A stretch of 51,224 nt of DNA, from the NCBI GenBank assembly GCA_937967505.1, contig CALCJM010000025.1, positions 1 through 51,224 on the forward strand. Direction: 5' to 3'. How positions within the stretch are numbered: the stretch's first letter is position 1; the number at the start of each line of letters is the position of its first letter. Positions 44,107-51,224 of this stretch are shown here, one piece after another. Made by a program: the position numbers and the translations under genes. Under the pieces are notes generated by a model, which was given only the letters and a program-made list of their open reading frames with translations, did not search any database and was not told the origin of the DNA. The DNA is from an uncultured Pirellulaceae bacterium (GTDB taxonomy: Bacteria > Planctomycetota > Planctomycetia > Pirellulales > Pirellulaceae).

Positions 44107-45234
44107 ATGAATCTTACCCACACACAAATCACACAACTGCTATCGAGTGCGGTTCTCCGGCCTATTCTCCGGATGTTGCAATGTTGCGTAATCGTCGCGA
44201 TGCTGTTGCCAAAGTCGGCCACTTGGGCAGACGACCTGCCTCATGATGACGGGAACCAATATGACAGTGCGGTTGTCGATTCATTTCTAGAGCACCTCCG
44301 GCAGCTTGACAGCCCCGGCAGTGACGACGCAATCCGCGCTGTCCAACAGTATAACGACAGTGCCGCAGATGCCGTCACCGAAGGTTTAATCGCACTTTAT
44401 CCAAAATACGCAAAAGCGGTTGAGGCGTCGGACGATGATCGACTGGAAGATGCAGCGGCCCGGCTGACACCGTTGACGAAATCGGACGATGTCTATCTGG
44501 CCGCCGACGCGACGTTTTTTCTGGCGCGATCGTATATGAATCATGAGCGTTACGAGGACGCCATCAAACACCTGGAAACACTAACCCGTTCAACCGCCAA
44601 TGTTTCAGCTCATCAAGGTCCGGCTCAATACTTTCTGGGGTTGGCCCAAGCCGGATTATTGAAGAAAGACGAGGCGTTCCAGTCGTTCATCAAATTCCTG
44701 TCGGAAAATCCGCAAGCCCCTGAACGGATGCGCGTCAGTGCGTGGCGGCAAGCACAGAATTTAAGGAAAATTGAAGAAGGGAAACTTGCCGACATTCACC
44801 GCCGCATGAACTTCTCCCGGCGTCGTCTGGAACAGCAGAAAACCGACCCCGCCACCCAGCGGCAGCAAGACAAAATCGTCAAAATGCTGAATAAACTGAT
44901 CAAGGAAGCTGAAAAACAGGAAGCCAGCAGTTCCGCCAGCAACACCCAAAAACCACAAGACAAAAACAAGTCTTCAAAAAAACAACCGGCCGGCAAGAAA
45001 CCATCCGCTCCCCAACCTGCTCCCGGCAAAAGTTCCAAGGGTGCCGCGAGTAGCCAGGCCAATGGTAAAGCCGAGATAAAAAACTACGAGGATACGCCGG
45101 CCAGTCCCTGGAGCCGTTTACGCGATCGCAGTCGCGACCCGGCCAACAATGCGGTCAAGGAAAAACTACCTGCCCGATATCGTGACATTGTGGAACGCTA
45201 TATGGAAGCGGCCAACGGCAATTCAGACGAATGA
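44107..45234 (+). CDS. TPR-like envelope protein, paralogue of the gene at 9931
   Basis: A 375-residue protein with a hydrophobic N-terminal segment (about 15-38, LRPILRMLQCCVIVAMLLP). TPR-like helical repeats follow (VYLADATFFLARSYMNHER, then YEDAIKHLETLTRS; QYFLGLAQAGLLKKDEAFQS). Next come a helix RQQDKIVKMLNKLIKEAEKQ, a Lys/Ser/Pro-rich linker, and the tail WSRLRDRSRDPANNAVKEKL then PARYRDIVERYME. ATG 44107 has AGGAG 5 bases upstream, better than the GTG at 44101. It shares domain order and the closing motif with the protein at 9931. Likely an envelope adaptor partner of the preceding coiled-coil protein. Confidence 0.8.
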   Translation: MNLTHTQITQLLSSAVLRPILRMLQCCVIVAMLLPKSATWADDLPHDDGNQYDSAVVDSFLEHLRQLDSPGSDDAIRAVQQYNDSAADAVTEGLIALYPKYAKAVEASDDDRLEDAAARLTPLTKSDDVYLAADATFFLARSYMNHERYEDAIKHLETLTRSTANVSAHQGPAQYFLGLAQAGLLKKDEAFQSFIKFLSENPQAPERMRVSAWRQAQNLRKIEEGKLADIHRRMNFSRRRLEQQKTDPATQRQQDKIVKMLNKLIKEAEKQEASSSASNTQKPQDKNKSSKKQPAGKKPSAPQPAPGKSSKGAASSQANGKAEIKNYEDTPASPWSRLRDRSRDPANNAVKEKLPARYRDIVERYMEAANGNSDE

Positions 45235-45332
45235 TGACCAACATCGCACAAGCGTTGCGTTTGGAACCCAGACAAGCCGAACGGACCAAACATGCTAGGC
45301 AAAATCACGCAATCGGGATCAGGAAGTCGCTT

Positions 45333-46598
45333 ATGGCAGTCACACGGAAGCCGAACTCTTGGATGTTGAGCAACTGCTTACAGGTCGCCGTAGCCTTTGC
45401 CGTCGCGGCAATGACTTGCGTTCCTTGGCCATCGCAGGCCCGGGCTCAGGATGCCGTGTTCGATATCACCAAACTTGACGGCACGCAATTACGGTCAACC
45501 ATTGCTTCCATCGACAAATCTGGAGTGGTCAGCGGTTCGCAGATTCAATCGCCGCTTCTGTTGCAGGAGATTGTCGCACTGGATCGTCCCGGAGGTGCGG
45601 CGGTCAAAGCCAACAGAAATGATGCACTGGTGAAGATCCGGCTGGTCAACGGCGGATATGTTTTTTGTAACTCGGTGACGGTGGATAATGATAAAGTCAC
45701 CGGTGAGTCTGACGCCCAGATCCTACGCAGGCTTCCTCTGGAGGTTGTTCAGGCCATTATTTTTCGCGACTCCGAAACGGTCAACGGCGCGATTGCGGAT
45801 CGATCCGCAGACAAGGATACCGTTGTGGTCCAGACCGAGGACGGGTTGAAAATGGTGTCTGGAATCTTCGAAGGGATTGCCAATCAAAAGGTTGGGCTGA
45901 ATTTTAATGGCAAGTCCAGAAAGATCGGGCTGGGTAGAACGACGGCAGTCGTTTTGGCCAATATTGAACCGGGGGCGGCCGAGGGAACGATTGCGGTAGT
46001 CAACCTGTTGGATGGCTCCAAAGTGACGGGAACCGTTGCCGGTTTAAAAGACGGAAAACTTGATTTGCAGTTGTCGGCATCAACCCTGGTATCAATTCCT
46101 GTGGAAACCGTTGGCCGGGTCGAGGTGCTGACGGATAATTTGGTTTATCTTTCTTCGTTACAGCCGTTATCGGTTGAACAGAAGACGATCTTTGCATTTC
46201 AACGCACGTGGCAAATCGACCGCAGCATTGAGGGGAACCCGATCAGGCTGGCGTTTCATCGAAGCGGCGGTAACCGCGCGGTCAAACAATATGCCAAAGG
46301 ACTGGGCACGCAGTCCTGGTCGCGCATCGAGTTTGTGAATGAGAAAAACTACACACGTTTTCAGGCGACGGTTGGCGTTGACGCCGAAACACTCGGACGC
46401 GGCGACTGCATTGCCGAAGTGGTTTCCGATGGAATCGTACTGTGGTCGGAACAAATCAGTGGCAAATCCGACCCGCGGGAGGTCGATATCGATATCACCG
46501 CAATGGAGTCGATTGAATTGGTGGTCAAACCAGGAGAGGCATTCGACCTTGGCGATCACCTCGACTGGGCCAACGCCCGTTTCGTCAAAACAAAGTAG
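45333..46598 (+). CDS. Exported protein with repeated beta modules and C-terminal NPCBM-like domain
   Basis: A 421-residue protein with a signal peptide (VAVAFAVAAMTCVPWPSQARA, ending near residue 38). At least four repeats of a roughly 60-residue module follow (FDITKLDGTQLRSTIASIDK; VKIRLVNGGYVFCNSVTV; VVVQTEDGLKMVSGIFEGI; VVNLLDGSKVTGTVAGLKDG), each ending in an I/V-P...V-x-x-I strand. Residues about 300-420 match the NPCBM pattern (GLGTQSWSRIEFVNEKNYTR; AEVVSDGIVLWSEQISGKSD; DHLDWANARFVK), a carbohydrate-binding fold. ATG 45333 follows AGGAAG by 7 bases. ATG 45231 overlaps the previous stop but would place 34 residues before the signal peptide. Confidence 0.72.
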   Translation: MAVTRKPNSWMLSNCLQVAVAFAVAAMTCVPWPSQARAQDAVFDITKLDGTQLRSTIASIDKSGVVSGSQIQSPLLLQEIVALDRPGGAAVKANRNDALVKIRLVNGGYVFCNSVTVDNDKVTGESDAQILRRLPLEVVQAIIFRDSETVNGAIADRSADKDTVVVQTEDGLKMVSGIFEGIANQKVGLNFNGKSRKIGLGRTTAVVLANIEPGAAEGTIAVVNLLDGSKVTGTVAGLKDGKLDLQLSASTLVSIPVETVGRVEVLTDNLVYLSSLQPLSVEQKTIFAFQRTWQIDRSIEGNPIRLAFHRSGGNRAVKQYAKGLGTQSWSRIEFVNEKNYTRFQATVGVDAETLGRGDCIAEVVSDGIVLWSEQISGKSDPREVDIDITAMESIELVVKPGEAFDLGDHLDWANARFVKTK

Positions 46599-46806
46599 CC
46601 ACAGCAAAGCGAAACGGCGCGAATCAGCTTGCAATCCAACAGAGGACGCCGCGCTGAACGAACAGCCACAAAAAAATGTCTGGGGTGTGGCACCTGTCAT
46701 TGGTTTGTCCTGCCGACAGACTGAGTCTACGGCTGCCAATCCGGTCATGGCCTTTGGAGAAACTACCCCGACTACTTTCAGATAGACGCCCATAGAAAGA
46801 GAAGAA

Positions 46807-47976
46807 ATGAACTGTAGAGTATTTTCCGGCTGGATTGTGACGATGTTGTTATGCTTTGTTCCCGTTCGAGGTGCGGCTGCCCAACAGCTGACCGCATCAC
46901 CCGCAGCGTCTCAATCGCCTGAGGGGAAAACGGTGTCCGCAACCTTTGACCGAAGCTTCAACTTTAAAAAAATGGTTGCGACGGTTCCGATGCGGGCCAA
47001 ATTCATTGACCCGGACTTCTATATTTGGGGCGGTAGCATGGTCCGCGACACCAATGGCCAGTGCCATTTGCTGTATGCGCGTTGGCCAACCGAACTTGGC
47101 CACAATGCCTGGGTAACGCATTCGGAGATTGCTCATGCGGTTGCCGATGACCCGCTGGGGCCATACAGGCATGTCGATGTGGCGTTACCGGAACGCGGCA
47201 AGGAGTTTTGGGATGGGATGTGTACGCATAATCCCACGGTGCATGAGTTTGAAGGCAAGTATTATTTGTACTACATGGGAAATTTTGGTGACGGCAACCC
47301 GTCAAAAAAACTGAACTCCATCCATCGCAACAACCAACGCATTGGTGTTGCCGTTGCTGACCATCCAGCGGGCCCGTGGAAACGGTTTGACAGGCCGTTG
47401 ATCGACATCACCCCCACGCCCGGAGCGCACGATGAATTGATGACCAGTAACCCCTCGATTTTGCGTCGTAGGGATGGAACCTATGTGTTGATTTACAAGG
47501 CTGTAGGAACTAGAGGGAAGATGCCCTTCGGAGGCCCCGTCATTCATTTAGCCGCCACCTCATCGTCGCCAACGGGACCATTTGTGAAACAGAACAAGCC
47601 TTTGTTCACCGCGCCGGGTGTCAAGTTCCCTGCTGAAGATCCGTACGTTTGGGCTCACGGCGATCAATGCTGGGCGATTGTGAATGATCACAAAGGCCAC
47701 TTCAACGGGACGGGCGAGGATTCACTGGCATTATTTACCTCGACTGACGGGCTTGATTGGAAGGTTGCGAAATCCCCGTGGGTGTTACAGCGTAAAATCA
47801 TTTGGGCCGATGGAAGCAGTGAATCCTTTCATCGCCTTGAGCGGCCACAGTTATGGGTTGAGGATGGCGTGCCGAAAGTGCTGTTTTGCGCTGCGGAACC
47901 CACCAAAGCGAAAAAGCACTCGTTCAATGTCCATATCCCCTTGACCGCCAATGAAGCGGTGTCCGACAAAGATTAG
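46807..47976 (+). CDS. Secreted GH43-like five-bladed beta-propeller glycosidase
   Basis: A 389-residue protein with a signal peptide (about 8-26, [19 protein letters not shown]). The rest is a five-bladed propeller typical of clan GH-F/J and related families. Repeat features include [20 protein letters not shown] with [47 protein letters not shown] and [20 protein letters not shown]. Acidic residues at D in PDFYIW and E/D in AEDPYVW could be catalytic, but subfamily and substrate cannot be fixed. AAAGAG lies 5 bases before the ATG. It follows the NPCBM gene by 208 bases and probably acts on polysaccharide outside the cytoplasm. Confidence 0.78.
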   Translation: MNCRVFSGWIVTMLLCFVPVRGAAAQQLTASPAASQSPEGKTVSATFDRSFNFKKMVATVPMRAKFIDPDFYIWGGSMVRDTNGQCHLLYARWPTELGHNAWVTHSEIAHAVADDPLGPYRHVDVALPERGKEFWDGMCTHNPTVHEFEGKYYLYYMGNFGDGNPSKKLNSIHRNNQRIGVAVADHPAGPWKRFDRPLIDITPTPGAHDELMTSNPSILRRRDGTYVLIYKAVGTRGKMPFGGPVIHLAATSSSPTGPFVKQNKPLFTAPGVKFPAEDPYVWAHGDQCWAIVNDHKGHFNGTGEDSLALFTSTDGLDWKVAKSPWVLQRKIIWADGSSESFHRLERPQLWVEDGVPKVLFCAAEPTKAKKHSFNVHIPLTANEAVSDKD

Positions 47977-48097
47977 ATCATTAACTGTTGCCAATTCATC
48001 GGCGGCATCAAGCCTGAGGGCGCGACAGCGCGGGCAGAAAACCCCAAGGTTGCATCTTCTTCAACCCCAGCAAAGGTGCTGGTGAGCGATTGAAGTA

Positions 48098-48199
48098 AAG
48101 CGACTGGCAGTTAGGAATTACCATCCGTTGGCGATGCTGCCAGCGTCGGAGCGAGGCTGGCAGCATCGCCAACGGAGAGCTTTCAACTGCCAATCGCCT
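48098..48199 (-). repeat. Palindromic dispersed repeat, copy 3 of 3 (inverted)
   Basis: Reading the minus strand gives the same order as copies 1 and 2, from GCGATTGGCAGTT through CCGTTGGCGATGCTGCCAGC and GCTGGCAGCATCGCCAACGG to AACTGCCAGTCGC. It lies near the 3' half-tRNA at 48393, on the chromosomal side. Confidence 0.86.
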
Positions 48200-48392
48200 A
48201 AAAGGAGCGCAGGGGCTTGGTCACAGCGAATCACATGCTGAAGTCATCGATCGGTGCGCCGGGAGCCCGCAGGAAAGCCGGTTCAAGAAGCTTCGCGTTG
48301 GAATGGCGAAAGCGGTCTGCCTCTGTCGGACAGGTGCGTTCACCTTGTGAACGGCACGGGAATTAACCCACCGGAATTGAAGAAAGTAAAAG

Positions 48393-48434
48393 TACACCCG
48401 GTAGGATTCGAACCTACAACCCTCGGTTCCGAAG
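48393..48434 (-). pseudogene. 3' half of a tRNA-Arg gene, candidate attachment site (attR-like)
   Basis: The minus strand has a perfect T-arm (GTAGG TTCGAAT CCTAC), acceptor 3' strand CGGGTGT with discriminator A, and the anticodon loop CTTCGGA followed by 3' stem ACCGA, giving anticodon TCG (Arg). The 5' partners are missing: CTGAC stands where TCGGT is needed, and no acceptor 5' strand ACACCCG is present. Identity to a tRNA therefore begins in the anticodon loop, where many integrases cross over. The tRNA 3' end points left, so original chromosome lies left and an inserted element lies right. No intact copy is inside the window. Confidence 0.72.
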
Positions 48435-48668
48435 GTCAGAACTGGCTCGTTCAACTGGATGTGTGTTTATCGTCTTAAATCGTTGTAAAACAGAGACTTT
48501 TGTCGGAATGCCTGAAGCAAACTCTCTTCGCCCGACTTCCAGATTTTACAGGGTTTTCGAACAAGTTCCAGTAGTTCTCGGACACTTCTCGGACGGATTC
48601 GGTCTGAGAGTCACGAGACAATGTTTGTGATCGGCAATTCAATTTACAAATCGCTTCGGAACTTCATG

Positions 48669-51173
48669 TCATTTCTTGTAGACCAGCAACCGTAAGGCAT
48701 TGAAGACTACGACTAGCGTTGAGCCTTCGTGGAGCAGTACTGCTAAGCCGATGTTGAGGCCGAGGATGGTGGCGGGAACGAGGATTGCGACCATGCCGAG
48801 GCTGTACCACAGGTTCTGGCGGATGATCCGGCTGGTTTGACGGCTGAGGCCGACGGCAAATGGTAGATGTGAAAGTTCGTCGGCCATCAAGGCGACATCG
48901 GCAGTTTCCAAGGCGACGTCGGAACCGGCCGCTCCCATTGCGATGCCGACGGTGGCGTTGGCCATGGCTGGGGCGTCGTTGACTCCGTCGCCGACCATCG
49001 CAACATCGCGTTTTGCTCGGAGCTTTTTGATTGCTTCAACTTTGTCGTCGGGCATTAGGTCGCCCCAGGCGTCGTCGATTCCGACTTCTTTGGCGACGGC
49101 ATCGGCAACCTGTTGATTATCACCAGAGATCATGATCATCTGCTCGATGCCAAGTTCTCGAAGCTCGGCAATCATGGCTTTCGCGGCTTCACGAGGCGTG
49201 TCCATCAACCCAATGACGCCCAAGTACTTATCATCGCGACGGACAATCATCGTCGTGCGACCTTGGTTTTCCAGTTCTTCGACCCGAGCACGAAGATCAT
49301 CTGGAATTGGAGTCCCTTCAACCTCCGCGAATAAATCGTCCTTGCCAACGAATACCGATTGGCCATCGACGGTCGCTTTGATCCCGCGACCAGTGATGCT
49401 TTGTAGATCATGAGCTTCTGGGATACTCGGTTCCGTTAGCCTTTTCTTTCCGTCTCGAACAACGGCTGCCGCCAGCGGGTGATCGCTAAGCTGTTCAACC
49501 GCAATTGCTGTTCTCAAGAAGTCGGCTTCTGAAGTGTCGCCGTAGCTCACAACATCCGTGATGCGTGGTTTGCCTTCTGTCAGTGTGCCTGTTTTGTCAA
49601 ACGCGATCGCACTTAGGCGACCAAGATTTTCTAAAGGGCCGCCGCCTTTGACTAAAACTCCTCCGCGTGCCGCTCGAGCGACTCCACTCAGAACCGCACT
49701 GGGCGTTGCAATCGCAAGTGCACATGGGCTGGCGGCTACAAGCACGGCCATCGCACGATAGAAGGATGCTGAAAAAGGTTCGTCGATGACAAGGAATGCG
49801 AACAGTAACAAAATCACACCGACGATAACGGCTGGAACGAAATAGCGTTCGAATTTATCAGTGAATTGCTGTGTTGGCGATTGCTGCGTTTCGGCTTCGC
49901 TGACCATCGTGACAACTCGCGCGAGCGTTGATTCGCTGGCGAGCTGAGTTACCTGAATCTCTAGTGAACCACTTTCATTGATCGTGCCCGCGAAGACTCG
50001 ATTTTCGGGTGGAAGTTTTTCCGGGTTCTTGGCTGCAGAATCTGGATCGTCGACTGGCTGCTTATCGACTGGTACGCTTTCACCAGTGATCGGAGCTTGG
50101 TTGACGCTGCTTTGTCCTTTGACCACAAAACCATCGGCGGCAATGCGTTCGTTGGTTTTTACAATCACGATGTCGCCAACAACCAGTTGTTCGACAGGTA
50201 CTTCGGACGTGGCTCCGTCGCGACGAACGATTGCTTTCTCCGGAGCAAGATCGGCAAGCGCTTCAATAGCCTTTCTCGCACGGCCCATTGCGTAGTTCTC
50301 AAGTGCGTGACCGATAGCAAACAGGAACAGCAACAAAGCGCCTTCGGCCCAAGCACCGAGAACCGCGGCACCGATCGCAGCAACGATCATCAGGAAATCA
50401 ATTTCGAATCGCTTGAGCAGGATTTTTTCAATCGCCTCGCGGACGATGTAGTAGCCGCCAAAGAAATACGCAGCGGCGTAAAGCGCCCACGGAATCCAAG
50501 GATTTACCGAAGAGAAACTAATAAGCCATCCAATAAGCAATAACACGCCGCAGATAATTGCAAAGATGAGCTCCGATCTTTCGCCGAAGATTCCACCGTG
50601 TTTGTGATCATGTCCGCCGCCGGGTTTTCTGTGGTCATGGCCAGCATGCGAATCGTCCGATGACTCATCATTCGCATGGTCGTGTCCGGCGTGATCTTCA
50701 TCCGGAACAAGTTTCTTCGGCGGAGAAAGATTCTGTTTGACGACGATTCTGAGTTCATCAATCCTCGTTCGGATCTCCTCAGCTGAAGTCATCTCATTGG
50801 CGTATTCAATTCGAATCACGCCATCAGCGGAAACTCCGGCATCGAGAACGCCTTTGAATTTCTCAATCTGCTCTTTAATCTTGCGAGCCCCTCTCGCATC
50901 CATCGACGACGTTCTAAAGAGCATATGTCCATAGCGATCCCCCAGATCCGCGCCCGCTTGAATCGCAAATCGGCGAATCTCCCCTATAGAAATGACACTG
51001 GGGTCGAAGTGAACACAAATTGCGTTCGAACCTTCCCCAATTGATTCTCGAAGATGCGCTTTCTGTACTCCCTTTCGAGATTCAATTAACCCATTTAGCC
51101 GCGCGATGCAGTCGTCCCGTGAGTCAACTAATCCCGGCAATACAAGTTCGATTTGCAATTCGGCTTTTTTCAT
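48669..51173 (-). CDS. P1B-4-type heavy-metal P-type ATPase with His-rich linker
   Basis: An 834-residue metal exporter. The phosphorylation site is DKTGT (D526); TGES, SDHPLAAAV and GDGVNDAPA are all present. The membrane metal motif is SPC (S482-C484) and the last helix carries HEGST (H815-T819). Both are hallmarks of P1B-4 (Co/Zn/Fe) rather than CPC Cu or Zn/Cd pumps. The N-terminal 170 residues hold two ferredoxin-like HMA folds without the usual CxxC (LPGLVDSRDDCIARLNGLIE). A His-rich linker follows (HAGHDHANDESSDD, HAGHDH, GGGHDHKHGG). Family role: efflux of Co2+ or related ions. It lies on the island side of the half-tRNA. An upstream frame overlaps its start (ATGA). Confidence 0.92.
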   Translation of the reverse strand: MKKAELQIELVLPGLVDSRDDCIARLNGLIESRKGVQKAHLRESIGEGSNAICVHFDPSVISIGEIRRFAIQAGADLGDRYGHMLFRTSSMDARGARKIKEQIEKFKGVLDAGVSADGVIRIEYANEMTSAEEIRTRIDELRIVVKQNLSPPKKLVPDEDHAGHDHANDESSDDSHAGHDHRKPGGGHDHKHGGIFGERSELIFAIICGVLLLIGWLISFSSVNPWIPWALYAAAYFFGGYYIVREAIEKILLKRFEIDFLMIVAAIGAAVLGAWAEGALLLFLFAIGHALENYAMGRARKAIEALADLAPEKAIVRRDGATSEVPVEQLVVGDIVIVKTNERIAADGFVVKGQSSVNQAPITGESVPVDKQPVDDPDSAAKNPEKLPPENRVFAGTINESGSLEIQVTQLASESTLARVVTMVSEAETQQSPTQQFTDKFERYFVPAVIVGVILLLFAFLVIDEPFSASFYRAMAVLVAASPCALAIATPSAVLSGVARAARGGVLVKGGGPLENLGRLSAIAFDKTGTLTEGKPRITDVVSYGDTSEADFLRTAIAVEQLSDHPLAAAVVRDGKKRLTEPSIPEAHDLQSITGRGIKATVDGQSVFVGKDDLFAEVEGTPIPDDLRARVEELENQGRTTMIVRRDDKYLGVIGLMDTPREAAKAMIAELRELGIEQMIMISGDNQQVADAVAKEVGIDDAWGDLMPDDKVEAIKKLRAKRDVAMVGDGVNDAPAMANATVGIAMGAAGSDVALETADVALMADELSHLPFAVGLSRQTSRIIRQNLWYSLGMVAILVPATILGLNIGLAVLLHEGSTLVVVFNALRLLVYKK

Positions 51174-51224
51174 TTGTTTACTTCGGGCAATTCGGGTTGC
51201 TTATTCGCGGCGGGCGCCATGTTT
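51170..51224 (-). CDS. Possible 3' end of an upstream gene (partial)
   Basis: On the minus strand a frame enters from the right edge and ends ...APAANKQPELPEVNK with TGA overlapping the ATPase start as ATGA. Such overlaps are typical of coupled genes, so a gene may end here. Only about 18 codons are visible, no family can be assigned, and an internal ATG could make it a tiny frame instead. Confidence 0.35.
   Translation of the reverse strand, partial: NMAPAANKQPELPEVNK

Larger units (their letters stand above)
47977..48668. other. Gene-poor boundary region with repeat copy 3 and tRNA remnant
   Basis: 692 bases without a protein gene. It holds the third copy of the 103-bp repeat (48098-48199) and a 3' half-tRNA (48393-48434). 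Bases 48435-48668 hold short repeated pieces (TTCTCGGAC twice) but no recognised gene. The open frame at 48254-48478 is the well-known spurious antisense translation of a tRNA (VGFEPTTLGSE). Confidence 0.6.

Noticed and set aside
46599..46806. GCCACA...TGTGGC hairpin after the NPCBM gene considered as a terminator
   Set aside because: Only six base pairs, a loop of about 15 bases and no T tract on either side.
48435..48465. TGGCTC...CAACTGGAT on the plus strand, resembling a tRNA D-arm in the opposite direction
   Set aside because: No matching acceptor or anticodon arm on the plus strand; most likely chance similarity next to the true minus-strand fragment.
48254..48478. 74-codon frame containing VGFEPTTLGSE
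   Set aside because: This peptide is the classic antisense translation of a tRNA; here it reveals the tRNA remnant instead of a protein.

Overview
The window most likely comes from a planctomycete of the Pirellulales/Pirellulaceae type. This is an inference from gene content: a MoxR-DUF58-BatA-PQQ-DUF4175 cluster, very large coiled-coil and NPCBM-type secreted proteins, weak Shine-Dalgarno use, and an isolated 16S 5' end. No database search was possible. Functional names rest on motifs and domain order read from the translated sequence.

Layout. (1) 1-125 is the 5' end of a 16S rRNA gene on the minus strand, followed by about 1 kb without a convincing gene. (2) 1159-4084 holds three small envelope or secreted proteins, one of them GH16-like and closed by a perfect terminator hairpin. 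(3) 4222-9892 is a tight plus-strand operon: DUF4340-like lipoprotein, helical membrane-anchored protein, GldG-like ABC auxiliary protein, ABC ATPase, ABC permease. (4) 9931-22034 is minus-strand. It carries a substrate-binding protein, a membrane-anchored His-tailed protein, an ATPase and a permease fused to a DtxR-type metalloregulator (a metal import operon), then scpB, a coiled-coil/TPR gene pair, and a very long Tex protein. (5) 22402-25832 holds an oligosaccharide flippase, an alpha/beta hydrolase and a BshB1-type deacetylase. (6) 25919-29055 (minus) is a VWA protein plus a secreted HEAT/beta-module protein, divergent from the largest block. (7) 29378-46598 (plus) runs MoxR, DUF58, BatA/VWA, PQQ propeller, VWA/GATase-like membrane protein, DUF4175, coiled-coil protein, TPR protein and NPCBM protein. 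A GH43-like secreted enzyme follows. (8) From about 48435 rightwards the sequence looks like an integrated island: a 3' half-tRNA-Arg remnant, then a P1B-4 metal ATPase.

How the genes work together. The MoxR block looks like one envelope-associated machine: an AAA+ chaperone, VWA/MIDAS proteins probably remodelled by it, large membrane scaffolds and a periplasmic propeller. Its terminal coiled-coil + TPR gene pair has a diverged second copy at 9931-12852 beside scpB, so it is a reusable two-gene module. The divergent VWA and beta-module proteins probably belong to the same functional neighbourhood. This is the best candidate for an undescribed system here.

Non-coding structure is rich. There are three copies of a ~103-bp palindromic repeat (1941, 24966, 48098), a 136-bp palindromic element duplicated in tandem inside the MoxR block (39136-39407), and a 42-bp tandem repeat with a downstream terminator-like hairpin (2861-3120). 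The DUF58 gene has no normal in-frame start codon. Its natural ATG is one base out of frame.
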